Source: Thiodiazotropha sp040507225 (lineage in GTDB: Bacteria; Pseudomonadota; Gammaproteobacteria; Chromatiales; Chromatiaceae). From it: a stretch of DNA of 64,000 nucleotides. Shown one piece after another: positions 1-8,507 of this stretch (within the stretch, counting starts at the first letter, position 1; every line of letters begins with the position of its first letter). The notes under the pieces are model-generated. The model did no database searches. It worked only from the letters and a program-made list of their open reading frames with translations, and was not told the origin of the DNA. The stretch is from the NCBI GenBank assembly GCA_040507225.1, contig JBEVVG010000001.1, positions 1,922,001-1,986,000 of the forward strand, in the 5' to 3' direction. Position numbers and translations under genes: made by a program.

Positions 1-768
1 CTTGATCAGGAACTCCCGGTCATAGAGACCGGTCTGGATCAGCTCACGGATGATCGCCAGCAACAGAGCACCGTCGGTGCCCGGCTTGATCGGCACCCAC
101 TCGTCGGCGATGGCCGAGTAGCCGGTACGGATCGGGTTGATGGAGATGAAGCGTCCGCCCCGGCGCTTGAAGTCGGAGAGCGCGATCTTCATCGGGTTGG
201 AGTGGTGGTCCTCGGCGGTGCCGATCATGATGAACAACTTGGAGCGGTCCAGGTCGGGGCCGCCGAACTCCCAGAAGGAGCCGCCGATGGTGTAAATCAG
301 CCCGGCCGCCATGTTGACCGAGCAGAAGCCGCCATGGGCCGCGTAATTGGGGGTGCCGAACTGCTTGGCGAACATGCCGGTGAGGGCCTGCATCTGGTCG
401 CGGCCGGTGAACAGGGCGAACTTCTTTGGATCCTCGGCGCGGATCTTACCCAGGCGCTCCTGCATGATCTCGAAGGCCTTGTCCCAGGAGATCTCCTCGA
501 AATCGGACGTACCCCGTTCGGCACCTGGCTTACGCATCAACGGTTTGCTCAGACGCGCCGGGGAATACTGCTTCATGATCCCGGAGGATCCCTTTGCGCA
601 GATCACGCCTTTGTTGAGCGGATGGTCCGGATTGCCCTCGATGTAGCGCACCTCGCCATCGCGAAGGGTCACCCGGATGCCGCAGCGACAGGCGCACATG
701 TAACAGGTGGTCTCTTTGACTTCGACACGCCCAAGGTCGCTATCTGACTGGGTTGTAGGATCCTGCAT
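1..768 (-). CDS. soeA: Molybdopterin oxidoreductase, SoeA-like (cytoplasmic sulfite dehydrogenase, N-terminal 256 residues)
   Basis: Reading leftward from the ATG at 768, an open frame runs off the window edge, so only the N-terminal part is present. It has the [4Fe-4S] signature C22-x2-C25-x3-C29 and a fourth Cys near residue 57, then the bis-MGD core with a Cys in a HGGFCS context near residue 150 as the probable Mo ligand. There is no Tat signal, which fits a cytoplasmic enzyme such as SoeA, the catalytic subunit of the quinone-linked SoeABC complex that oxidises sulfite to sulfate on the cytoplasmic side. PsrA/PhsA-type enzymes usually carry a Tat leader. The family is clear. SoeA over another DMSO-reductase-family member is my reading of the leader, context and sequence style. 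soeB and soeC would lie just outside the window to the left. Confidence 0.75.
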   Translation of the reverse strand, partial: MQDPTTQSDSDLGRVEVKETTCYMCACRCGIRVTLRDGEVRYIEGNPDHPLNKGVICAKGSSGIMKQYSPARLSKPLMRKPGAERGTSDFEEISWDKAFEIMQERLGKIRAEDPKKFALFTGRDQMQALTGMFAKQFGTPNYAAHGGFCSVNMAAGLIYTIGGSFWEFGGPDLDRSKLFIMIGTAEDHHSNPMKIALSDFKRRGGRFISINPIRTGYSAIADEWVPIKPGTDGALLLAIIRELIQTGLYDREFLIK

Positions 769-1176
769 GAAAATAACCTTAGTAAAAACTGAACCTTACA
801 AGAGGCACAAATGAATCTCCTTATATTAGACTTTTCTGATAAATGGTTCCAGACCCATCGCCATCACAATCCTTTGGGGGTGGCATACCAGGTTTAATGA
901 TGGCGGGTGCCGCAAACTGAGTGAATTTTCAGCGCAACTCAGTCAGTTACATTCGCTTCGGGCAACCCGGTACAGGCCCGGTACGATCACCTGGTGCGGC
1001 TGCGTCCGCACTTAACCGCACACGTGCAACCGGAACTGGGTATTGCGAATCGTCACCGACGCCATTTTTTCTCTGCGCTAGTCTGCAGCGGTGACGCACT
1101 GTTACTCAAGGCTTGAATCCGGACCTGTTAACCTGAACCCTTCCCCTGGACCCAACTCCCACGACCTGGACACATC
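769..1176. promoter_or_regulatory. Divergent intergenic region between soeA-like gene and modD
   Basis: About 400 bases separate the two divergent starts. The soeA-proximal part is AT-rich and probably holds its promoter. A short inverted repeat, ACTGAGT/ACTCAGT, lies at 916-943. I see no gene and no clear FNR or sigma-54 box here. Confidence 0.35.
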
Positions 1177-2031
1177 ATGAACAACGCAGATTGCTGGCTG
1201 ACCCCTGAACAACTCCACACACTGTTGAACGAGGATGCCCCTTACGGTGATCTGACGACAGCCGCTCTCGGAATCGGCGGCCAGGCTGGGAAAATCACCT
1301 TCGATGCCCGTGACCCGATGATCGTGTGCGGTGTCGAAGAGGCCGCGGCATTGTTCAGGCTCGCGGGCGCCGATCAGGTTGAAGCCTTCGTCAGCAGCGG
1401 CGAGGCCGCCGACCCGGGACGTCACCTGCTCCAGGCAAGTGGCCCGGCGCATACCCTGTTCCTGGCCTGGAAGGTGGCCCAAAGCCTGATGGAGTCCCTC
1501 GCGGGCGTCAGCAGCAGCGCCCGCCAAATCGTCGACCAGGCGGGAGACGCGGTTGTTGCCTGTACCCGCAAACACCTGCCAGGCACCAAGACCCTGATGG
1601 TCAAGGCGGTAAAGGCCGGCGGCGCCACCATGCACAGGCTGGGTCTGTCCGAAAGCATCATGGTCACCGAGGAGCATCGTACCTTTCTCGCCGACCCCAC
1701 ATCCCACACCTACCTGCCAGCCATTCAGCGACAGCAACCGGAGAAGAAGTGCGTTGTGGAAGTGGACCAGGTGGAGACCGCATTAGACCTGATTGAACAG
1801 GACTGCGCGGTGATTCAGTTGGAAAAGTGTTCCATCGAAGAGGTGGCAAGGGTTGTCAACGCGGCAAAGTCACGACACGAGGGCGCCCAGCGCACCATCA
1901 TTGCAGCGGCGGGAGGAATCAACCCGGGCAACGCCGCGGAATACGCCGCTACCGGTGTCGATCTGCTGGTGACCTCTGCGCCCTACTTCGCCAAACCGCG
2001 GGATGTGCAGGTGAGGTTCGCAATGTTGTGA
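1177..2031 (+). CDS. modD: ModD, nicotinate-nucleotide pyrophosphorylase-like molybdenum utilisation protein
   Basis: The 284-residue product is a full-length QPRTase-fold protein resembling NadC but of the ModD type: the N-terminal lobe carries APYGDLTT, and the barrel carries RKHLPGTKTL, KAGGATMHRLGLSES and a C-terminal AAGGINPGNAAEYAATGVDLLVTS-like phosphate-binding segment (residues about 245-268). ModD genes occur with molybdate transport and molybdoenzyme genes; the biochemical role is not settled. Here it stands divergent to a molybdoenzyme gene, which fits. The ATG at 1177 is used because the NadC-type N-terminal helix begins right after it. A decayed copy of codons about 166-223 lies 1300 bases downstream. 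Confidence 0.85.
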   Translation: MNNADCWLTPEQLHTLLNEDAPYGDLTTAALGIGGQAGKITFDARDPMIVCGVEEAAALFRLAGADQVEAFVSSGEAADPGRHLLQASGPAHTLFLAWKVAQSLMESLAGVSSSARQIVDQAGDAVVACTRKHLPGTKTLMVKAVKAGGATMHRLGLSESIMVTEEHRTFLADPTSHTYLPAIQRQQPEKKCVVEVDQVETALDLIEQDCAVIQLEKCSIEEVARVVNAAKSRHEGAQRTIIAAAGGINPGNAAEYAATGVDLLVTSAPYFAKPRDVQVRFAML

Positions 2032-2373
2032 GATTCGAGGCAGAGGTCTGGATACGCCATGCCATCGGGACCTTGCACACCCACCACGAGTGTCGGTCAG
2101 GCAAGTGCATCCGCAAGGCGTAGATACACCTGACGGGCCCCGCAGGGGGCATTGCGTAAAGCGAATACCGGAGGTGGTGAGCGCTATACCCGGAACCTCG
2201 AACACCGGATGAGAACAAAAGTCGTTTCAATGACAATTGGCCGCAACTGATCCAAGAAGATAGATTTCTCTGCAAAGCATGATCTCAGGCAAAAAAGTGG
2301 CAGAGATCCTTTGATCATATATATCAGATTATTCTAATATTCTAATGGTCCTGAGTTGTTAGGAGAATCCGAA
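2032..2373. promoter_or_regulatory. Leader region of the DUF302 gene with AT-rich operator candidate
   Basis: No gene is visible. The last 70 bases are strikingly AT-rich. On the minus strand 2347-2331 reads CATTAGAATATTAGAAT, matching sites upstream of sqr and rhd. On the plus strand the same bases form a perfect tandem of ATTCTAAT at 2331-2346. The site ends 27 bases before the start codon, where it would overlap the promoter or the early transcript. Confidence 0.45.
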
Positions 2374-2871
2374 ATGCGTAGTTCCCATGTTTCAATTTTT
2401 TCCAGGATGGCTCTGATTGTCGTTGCATTGTTTGTCAGCATGCCGAATACGTCAGCTGATTCACACACACCCCCTCAAAGCGAGCCGATGATTATCGAGG
2501 TGACAAGTCCTTTTGATTTCCAGCGTACGGACCAAATGCTTCAGGAAGGCATCAGGACCGAAGGCTGGAAAGTACCCAAGGTTTATGATTGGCAGGGGAT
2601 CGTCCTCACAGCCGATGTCGATATCGGACCTTTCAAGATGTACGATCTATGCAAGGCCGAGTACGCTGCACAAATTCTCAGACACGATCACCTGAGACTG
2701 ATCAGCACCCTGATGCCTTGCGCCACCGCGATCTACACCAAACAGGACGGTAAGACATATATCGCCTACATGAACGTCAATCTGCTCGCGCAGATGTTCG
2801 GCCCTGAACTCGGTGATGTGGCGCGTCAGGCAGGGGAGGCACGAGCGCGCGCCCTGTCTTTCCTCAAGTAG
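2374..2871 (+). CDS. Secreted DUF302-domain protein
   Basis: The 165-residue product starts at the ATG at 2374, nine bases after AGGAG; an in-frame TTG at 2356 lies before this ribosome site and is not used. Residues about 8-29 form a signal peptide ending in TSADS, so the protein is probably periplasmic. The rest has the DUF302 layout, including the segment IRTEGWKVPKVYDWQ and a later LRHDHLRLISTLMPCATAIYTK-like strand-turn with C117-region cysteine. DUF302 proteins are common in sulfur oxidisers and their function is unknown. The upstream operator candidate is shared with sqr and rhd-tusA-dsrE2, which hints at sulfide or persulfide control. It lies between modD and a modD remnant, so it may have been inserted into a duplicated modD region. 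Confidence 0.8.
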   Translation: MRSSHVSIFSRMALIVVALFVSMPNTSADSHTPPQSEPMIIEVTSPFDFQRTDQMLQEGIRTEGWKVPKVYDWQGIVLTADVDIGPFKMYDLCKAEYAAQILRHDHLRLISTLMPCATAIYTKQDGKTYIAYMNVNLLAQMFGPELGDVARQAGEARARALSFLK

Positions 2872-2969
2872 TGGATGGTTGAATCGGCGAGTAGCCACTG
2901 AGCCTGGAAGGCATCCTGATCCTTGAGTCCTTTTCCACACCAGGCGGTCGACGGGGCTCAAGGTCAGCG

Positions 2970-3145
2970 GAGAACATCGTACCTTTGACGCCGACCCTGC
3001 ATCCCAAACCCACCAGCCAGCCATTCAGAAACTCTAACCGGATAAGCAGTGCGTTGTAGAGGTAGTCCGGGTAGACACCTCCCAAACATTGATTGAACAG
3101 GACTGTGCGGTGATTCAGCTGAAATAATGTTCCGCTAAAGAATAC
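2970..3145 (+). pseudogene. Decayed fragment of a second modD copy
   Basis: Bases 2970-3145 align without gaps to modD 1670-1845 at an offset of exactly 1300. Long identical runs include CCATTCAG and GATTGAACAGGACTG, and the 3' part TGCGGTGATTCAG. In the modD frame the fragment would encode residues about 166-223 but contains TAA stops at 3035 and 3125, and neither end of the gene is recognisable. It is a remnant of a partial or complete duplication. Nothing else is seen between 2872 and 3326. Confidence 0.9.
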
Positions 3146-3326
3146 CCCAGCATCAGACTGATTGCTGAACGAAGCTGCGAATGACAGGCCATGATTAGAT
3201 TCCCCGTATGCCGATTCCAGGACCAGATTTACAGCCGGAACCTGTCGTTGAATCGGGGATTGTCGTAGTCAGGGAAACCCCTGGCAGGATCATCACACAG
3301 CAACTGAACTGGCACAAAGGAACCGC

Positions 3327-3767
3327 TTAATAACGGCTTTTTACCATCACTTCATAGCCAAGTTCCGGCTTCCATCCCCAGGAATAGTTACGCAGATCGT
3401 AGAGAGCCGCCTGCTCGGCCTCGGCAGCCGAACGGGGGCTGTAACCGCATCCGTAACTGGTGCGCTGGCGACCGGTGAGGGTAGTGTAGCGGGTCTTGAC
3501 GATCACCAGGTAGGCATGCGCCAGATCGGTGTTGGCCTGGGCATGCACATCCTGGCCTTTGATCCGGTAGCCCTGGGCCAGCAGTTTCGAAGTGGCTTGA
3601 TCGATGGCTTCGGCGGCACTGACCCGGGGTGAGGCAATCCACTCGATCGCCAGCGAATCCCCCTGCCGCTTGGCCACCACGCAGGCCGCACCGGAATGCG
3701 CCGGACCCGCGGTTAAAGACAGCCAACCTGCGAGCATCAGGCTGAACAGTGATTTCATGTCATTCAC
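3327..3767 (-). CDS. Small secreted protein of unknown function
   Basis: A 146-residue product with an N-terminal signal peptide (hydrophobic stretch LFSLMLAGWLSLTAG, cleavage near AHSGA). The mature part has three cysteines at most and includes a repeated pattern of Ala-rich helices (AAEAIDQATSKLL, AAEAEQAALYDL). I do not recognise the family. It starts 27 bases after the uup stop codon on the same strand, so the two are probably co-transcribed. The ATG at 3767 or the one at 3758 could be the start; neither has a well-placed ribosome site, and a GGAG lies about 13 bases before the first. Confidence 0.6.
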   Translation of the reverse strand: MNDMKSLFSLMLAGWLSLTAGPAHSGAACVVAKRQGDSLAIEWIASPRVSAAEAIDQATSKLLAQGYRIKGQDVHAQANTDLAHAYLVIVKTRYTTLTGRQRTSYGCGYSPRSAAEAEQAALYDLRNYSWGWKPELGYEVMVKSRY

Positions 3768-3794
3768 GATTTCATGCTCCGTTCGATGGCGTGG

Positions 3795-5690
3795 TCAGCC
3801 TTTGAGCGCTTCGAGGGATTCCCAACGCTCATAGGCCTGTTCCAGTTCTGTCTGCAGGCGATCGGATTGCTGTTGCAGTTGAGCAACCTGATCTGCCTGG
3901 CTGCGATACAGTTCAGGATCCGCCAACCGTTGCTGCAACGCTTCGAGCTGCGACTCCAGGGACTCGATATGCTGTGGCAGGGCATCCAGCTCACGCTGAT
4001 CCTTGTAACTGAGTTTGGCGGGTTTGGGTTTCGCCTTCTGCGCGACCGCCTTGGGCTTGTCTGAGGGCTCGGGAGGCCTGGCCGACGGTTGTTGGCGTTT
4101 GCGGGTCGCCTCCCAATCGCTGTAACCGCCAACGGACTCCATCACCCGGCCCGCCCCTTCGAACACCAGGCAACTGGTCACCGCATTGTCGAGGAATTCC
4201 CGGTCATGACTCACCAGCAGCAGTGTGCCGTTGTAATCCACCAGCAATTCTTCCAACAGTTCCAGAGTCTCCACGTCGAGATCGTTGGTGGGCTCATCGA
4301 GCACCAGGACATTGGCCGGTCTGGTGAAAAGCTTGGCCAGCAGCAAACGGTTGCGTTCCCCGCCCGAAAGGGCCTTGACCGGCGCCTGGGCCCGTTCCGG
4401 AGTAAACAGAAAATCCTGCAGGTAGCCGATGATATGCTTGCTGCGTCCCCCCACCTCGACCTTGTCACTGCCGCCGCCCACGTTGTCCTGTACCGAGCGC
4501 TCCTCATCGAGTTGCCCCCGCAACTGGTCGAAGTAGGCCACCTGGAGGTTGGTGCCGAGCTTGACCCGGCCACTGTCGGGTTGCAGTCGACCCAGCAGCA
4601 GGTTGAGCAGGGTGGTCTTTCCGGAACCGTTGGGCCCGATGATACCGACCCGGTCACCGCGCATGATGGTGGTGGAAAGGTCGCGGATGATCGGTTCGCC
4701 ATCCCAGGCGTAGTCGATCCCTTCCACCTCGACCACCAGCTTTCCGGAACGCTCCCCGGCGGTCAGCTGCATCTGTGCCTTGCCGGTCTGCTCGCGGCGT
4801 TGCTGACGCTCCTCACGCATCGCCTTGAGCGCCCTTACCCGGCCCTCGTTGCGGGTGCGCCGCGCCTTGATGCCCTGGCGTATCCAGGTCTCCTCCTCGG
4901 CGAGTTTTTTGTCGAAGCGCTCATTGGCCAGGGCCTCGGCATTGAGCCGCTCCTCCTTGCGTCGCAGAAAGTTTGCGTAGTCCCCGGGCCAATCGGTCAG
5001 CGCGCCCCGGTCGAGCTCCAGAATCCGCGTCGCAAGCCGCCGCAGAAAGGCCCGATCATGGGTCACGAACAGGATCGCCCCGGGATAGCCCAGGAGAAAC
5101 TCTTCCATCCAGTCGATGGCCGAGATATCCAGGTGGTTGGTGGGTTCGTCGAGGAGCAGCAGATCGGGCTCCATGACCAGAGCCTGCGCAAGCAGCACAC
5201 GACGCTTCAGCCCGCCGGACAGGGCACCGAACTCAGCATCCGCATCCAATCCGAGTCGGGATAAGACCGTTTCCACCCGCTGTTCCAGTTGCCATCCATC
5301 CGCGGCCTCCAGTTCGTGCTGTGCCCTGGAGAGGCCCTCCAGCAGCGACGAATCCCCGCTCTCCGCCAGCTGATGGCTGATTTGATGGTAGGCCTTGAGC
5401 TTGTCCGCCAGATGCCCGATGCCGTCGGCCACCACCTCGAAGACACTGCCGCCCATGCCCACGGGCACTTCCTGAATCAGGCGCGCCAGCCTTACCCCAC
5501 TGGCCACAACCCGCTCGCCATCGTCGGCGACCTGTTCTCCCAGAATCACCTTCATCAGGGTGGATTTACCCGCGCCGTTGCGCCCCAGCAGGCAGATGCG
5601 CTCACCCCGATCGATGTTCAGGTTCACCCCATCCAGCAGCGGCGCTTCACCGAAACTCAGGTGAATATTGCGCAAGGTGATCAGGGGCAT
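3795..5690 (-). CDS. uup: ABC-F ATPase Uup
   Basis: The 631-residue product has two ABC ATPase domains on one chain and no membrane segments. Walker A motifs are GRNGAGKST near residue 36 and GPNGSGKTT near 350; each half has an ABC signature (LSGGLKRR, LSGGERNR) and a DEPTNHLD/DEPTNDLD Walker B. The charged interdomain linker rich in Arg/Glu and the C-terminal coiled coil (last 90 residues, Gln/Leu-rich) are typical of Uup, a ribosome-associated ABC-F factor also linked to DNA branch metabolism. The start at 5690 follows AGGAA; the longer frame upstream adds 25 unrelated residues and is rejected. Confidence 0.93.
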   Translation of the reverse strand: MPLITLRNIHLSFGEAPLLDGVNLNIDRGERICLLGRNGAGKSTLMKVILGEQVADDGERVVASGVRLARLIQEVPVGMGGSVFEVVADGIGHLADKLKAYHQISHQLAESGDSSLLEGLSRAQHELEAADGWQLEQRVETVLSRLGLDADAEFGALSGGLKRRVLLAQALVMEPDLLLLDEPTNHLDISAIDWMEEFLLGYPGAILFVTHDRAFLRRLATRILELDRGALTDWPGDYANFLRRKEERLNAEALANERFDKKLAEEETWIRQGIKARRTRNEGRVRALKAMREERQQRREQTGKAQMQLTAGERSGKLVVEVEGIDYAWDGEPIIRDLSTTIMRGDRVGIIGPNGSGKTTLLNLLLGRLQPDSGRVKLGTNLQVAYFDQLRGQLDEERSVQDNVGGGSDKVEVGGRSKHIIGYLQDFLFTPERAQAPVKALSGGERNRLLLAKLFTRPANVLVLDEPTNDLDVETLELLEELLVDYNGTLLLVSHDREFLDNAVTSCLVFEGAGRVMESVGGYSDWEATRKRQQPSARPPEPSDKPKAVAQKAKPKPAKLSYKDQRELDALPQHIESLESQLEALQQRLADPELYRSQADQVAQLQQQSDRLQTELEQAYERWESLEALKG

Positions 5691-5809
5691 GAAGATTCCT
5701 CGATGAAACGGCTGGCGATCAGAATGGCGCCATTCTCTCACAGAACCCGAGGAAGGCTCACCCATTCAGTCCAGCGGAAGCGATGCGGCGAATCCGCCGG
5801 GTACGGAGC

Positions 5810-6805
5810 CTAGCAGCTCGCGCAGGATTCCCAGGCGCGAAACAGTCGGTTGAGATGATGCGGAGTGTGGTGATGACGCACGCCGTTGTCAGCACTCTGG
5901 AGGTGTTCGATCAGTTGATGGATTCCCGCGATGAGGGGACGCAGACTCTCCTCCTCCCGATCGTTCTCAGGTCGCTGCTGCATGCAGGCCAGTCGCCGGC
6001 CAACCACACCGACGAGCAATTTAAGGGATTCCTTGAGATGCAGATGGCGCATCGTGTCATGAACCGGCATGTTACGGATCAACACGCACAGGGAACCCGC
6101 GCTGATCAGGGTCCGGTGACCGAAATCATGGAACCACTCCTTGCCCGGGTGACGACTCATGATCTCCCGATCGAGACCGCCCACCTCCCCCGCATGGGAG
6201 AAATAGTGCCCGCCGGGAAGCATCCGCACGATCACCCGAAGTCCCAGGCGCTCGAACATGGCGAGGACCCGCTCGCCGAGCAGGCGAATGTTGTCGCAGT
6301 CGCGCAGCTCGATAAAAAACCGGGCCATCTCCCCAAGTTCCGAGGAAACGGACAGGGACTCCTCCATCTCTTTCCTCAACAGAGTCTGGCAAAATCTGGA
6401 ATCCTCCAGGTCGTGTCGGTTGTTGAGTGCAATCCGGATTTTCAGCAGCAGATCCTCGGGATTGTAGGGACGCTCGACGTAATCATCGGCACCGGCATGA
6501 AAACCCGCCAGCCGATCACCCGGATCCGCCTCTGAAGATATGAATATCACAGGGATCACCGAGGTCATGGGATCCGCCTTGAGCGCCCGGCAGAACTGCC
6601 TCCCGTCCTCAGCGGGGGGGTCGACATCCAGCAGGATCAGGTTTGGAGCATGCCGCACGATGTGCGCATGATCAGCCTGTTCGCGGCTGACCCAGGAGAC
6701 CCGGTATTGTCCCTGCAGCAGGTACTGAAGCTGCTCATGCCCGACCGACTGGTCATCGATGATCAGGACCTGTTCCAAATCGACATCTGTTTCCCATTGA
6801 TTCAT
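5810..6805 (-). CDS. Response regulator with an unrecognised output domain
   Basis: The product is 331 residues from the ATG at 6805, which follows GGGGGTGACC; 30 residues of upstream open frame are not kept. Residues 11-130 are a receiver domain with D17/D18 and phosphoacceptor D60 (LILLDVD). Residues about 140-331 are not a DNA-binding, GGDEF or HD domain. They hold a segment that looks GAF-like (LLGERVLAMFERLGLRVIVRM, then a sheet-rich part) followed by helices. The C-terminus ends in ESCASC. It shares the strand with uup but has 119 bases between, so it may be a separate unit. No kinase is adjacent. Confidence 0.75.
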   Translation of the reverse strand: MNQWETDVDLEQVLIIDDQSVGHEQLQYLLQGQYRVSWVSREQADHAHIVRHAPNLILLDVDPPAEDGRQFCRALKADPMTSVIPVIFISSEADPGDRLAGFHAGADDYVERPYNPEDLLLKIRIALNNRHDLEDSRFCQTLLRKEMEESLSVSSELGEMARFFIELRDCDNIRLLGERVLAMFERLGLRVIVRMLPGGHYFSHAGEVGGLDREIMSRHPGKEWFHDFGHRTLISAGSLCVLIRNMPVHDTMRHLHLKESLKLLVGVVGRRLACMQQRPENDREEESLRPLIAGIHQLIEHLQSADNGVRHHHTPHHLNRLFRAWESCASC

Positions 6806-7259
6806 GGTCACCCCCTGTGCGCGCCAGTTGCTTGGTATTGTTACGGCGCAGCCGACATCAGTGCCGACTGGCTCGATTGTAAGATTTTTCGACACTCAGC
6901 AATACCCCCCAGTTTGAATATGTGTGATTTGACACGCTCTTGCCCGGCGAATGAAAAATTCGCTTCAACTTATCGATCTATCTGGTATTGTTGGAGAATT
7001 GCGAGAAGGCGTTGACCCCGAAAGCCGGTCAATCGGGCAGACCCGGGAACGGTATATCTTTCCAGAAATGCCACATGCGGACTTCAGCACCAGGGCGCGG
7101 TTTGGTCAGGGGCGACCCTCACCAACCGATATCCGAGACCCACTGATAGCCGCTAACAGACCAGGCGACTCCGTGGTCGAGCCTGACCTTCCGGATCCGG
7201 CTCCCGTGGGGTTGGGGTGAGCCGCGAGCCCGCTAATCGAGAGTGGACAAACAACTGTT
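6806..7259. promoter_or_regulatory. Divergent region between response regulator and FNR-like gene
   Basis: About 450 bases without a convincing gene. A near-consensus -35 element TTGACA lies at 6929-6934, with only a weak -10 after it. The ten-base string TGGTATTGTT occurs twice, near 6833 and 6983. Nothing else stands out. Confidence 0.3.
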
Positions 7260-7967
7260 ATGGTGAAGAACGTTTCTTTCAAGGAAGCCAGAGATGGTGT
7301 GGCGGACTGCCTGAAGTGCTCCTTGCGGGAATCCGTGCTGTTTTCCAGGCTCAAGGATGAAGACTTCGAACGCCTGCACGATCCCATTGACCAGTACACC
7401 CTGCCGATTGGATCTACCCTCTACCATGCCGGCGACCGGGGTGACCGGATGTACACCGTGCGTTCCGGCACCCTCAAGCTGGTCCAGTACCTGCCCGATG
7501 GTAGCCAGCGGATCGTTCGACTGATCCGCACCAGTGACATCACGGGTCTGGAGTGCCTGGTCGGTGACTCCTACCAGCATGATGCAGTCGTGCTTCAGGA
7601 AACCGAGGTCTGCGCCCTGCCTGTGAGGGTGGTGGAAAATCTCAGTAAAGAGAACCCGAGCCTCTATCAGGAACTGCTCAATCGCTGGCACCGGGCACTC
7701 AATGAAGCCGACGCCTGGCTTACGGAACTCTCCACCGGATCCGCCAAACAGCGGGTGGCCCGTCTCCTGTTGCGGCTGGTCAAAAATACCCAGGAAAGCC
7801 AGTGCAGCCTGTTTGCCCGGGAGGACATGGGAGCGATGCTGGGCATTACCACGGAAACCGCCAGCCGGACCATCGCGGAATTCAAACGTCAGAGCCTGTT
7901 GATCGAAACCACGCCCAATCAGTTTTTACTGGATATTCCCAATCTTCAGCGGCTTGCCGAGGATTGA
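7260..7967 (+). CDS. Crp/Fnr-family transcription regulator with incomplete FNR cysteine set
   Basis: The 235-residue product has an N-terminal cyclic-nucleotide-like sensor domain (about 30-140), a dimer helix and a C-terminal helix-turn-helix (about 170-225). The recognition helix TTETASRTIAEF has the E-xx-SR signature of FNR, which in E. coli reads TTGAT half-sites. Cysteines sit at 17, 20, 99 and 118. C17, C20 and C118 match three of the four cluster ligands of E. coli FNR, but the ligand six residues after C20 is absent and C99 is extra. It may therefore bind a different cluster geometry or sense thiol state. An FNR-like box overlaps its own stop codon and probably drives the next two genes. 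Confidence 0.85.
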   Translation: MVKNVSFKEARDGVADCLKCSLRESVLFSRLKDEDFERLHDPIDQYTLPIGSTLYHAGDRGDRMYTVRSGTLKLVQYLPDGSQRIVRLIRTSDITGLECLVGDSYQHDAVVLQETEVCALPVRVVENLSKENPSLYQELLNRWHRALNEADAWLTELSTGSAKQRVARLLLRLVKNTQESQCSLFAREDMGAMLGITTETASRTIAEFKRQSLLIETTPNQFLLDIPNLQRLAED

Positions 7968-8012
7968 TCTTTTTCAATGCTTTGACCCTCCCGCGCGCTT
8001 AATCTCACCCAA
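7964..8012 (+). promoter_or_regulatory. FNR-type box with class II promoter spacing
   Basis: TTGAT-CTTT-TTCAA at 7964-7977 matches nine of ten positions of the FNR consensus TTGAT-N4-ATCAA and overlaps the stop codon of the FNR-like gene. A -10 candidate TAATCT lies at 8000-8005, which predicts a start near 8012 and puts the box centre at about -41.5, the position used at class II FNR promoters. It would serve the DUF6858 and NifX-like genes. Confidence 0.55.
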
Positions 8013-8051
8013 GAATCATTTATTTGCCCATCAAAACAATGATGATTGGAG

Positions 8052-8465
8052 ATGCAGTTGCAACAGGTCGTCCACGAAATCAAGCTCCCTGTATATTCCC
8101 TGAAGATCGACATGGCAACCTGTCGTTTCAAGACAATCGAGGAAATTGTCGCCTACTTCGAAGACGAGATATCCCATCACAAGGCCGCGCACTACATCGC
8201 CACCTTCGATCATATGAAACACACCTGCGAGTTGCCTGAAGGCCAGATTGCGGAGGGCATCAGTGCAGCCTACAATCTGGTTTTCTGCTTTGGATTCACG
8301 CTGCAGGACCCGGAGCAACTGGCCATACGACCGCGTTCCATCGGTGTCTGCCAGATGGGCAATCAAATCGTGATCTCATTCATCGAAGCCCCCATGCCTG
8401 TCGCCAACGCGCTGATGGAGCAATGGACCCAGTCACTTATCAATGAGCCCGCCAACGCCTGCTAA
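8052..8465 (+). CDS. DUF6858-family protein
   Basis: The 137-residue product resembles the short cytosolic proteins I know as DUF6858 from sulfur-oxidising and epsilon-type bacteria: an N-terminal VYSLKIDM strand, a helix TIEEIVAYFEDEIS, then FDHMKHTCELPEGQIA, NLVFCFGFTL and the very conserved AIRPRSIGVCQMGNQIVISFIEAPMPVANALMEQW-like C-terminus (about 98-130). Function is unknown. The ATG at 8052 is chosen, although GGAG directly abuts it; a TTG two codons earlier is the alternative. It lies 42 bases before a NifX-like gene and behind a probable FNR-controlled promoter. Confidence 0.7.
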   Translation: MQLQQVVHEIKLPVYSLKIDMATCRFKTIEEIVAYFEDEISHHKAAHYIATFDHMKHTCELPEGQIAEGISAAYNLVFCFGFTLQDPEQLAIRPRSIGVCQMGNQIVISFIEAPMPVANALMEQWTQSLINEPANAC

Positions 8466-8507
8466 CGATGGCACAGCCGGCCCAGGAACCGCATACAGAA
8501 CACGCCC

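Noticed and set aside
2312..2328. TTGAT...ATCAG near the DUF302 leader as an FNR box
   Set aside because: The half-sites are seven bases apart instead of four and the second has a mismatch.
6951..7220. 89-residue open frame in the gap before the FNR-like gene
   Set aside because: No ribosome site, low-complexity Pro/Arg-rich translation and no recognisable domain; it fits chance in a GC-rich gap.
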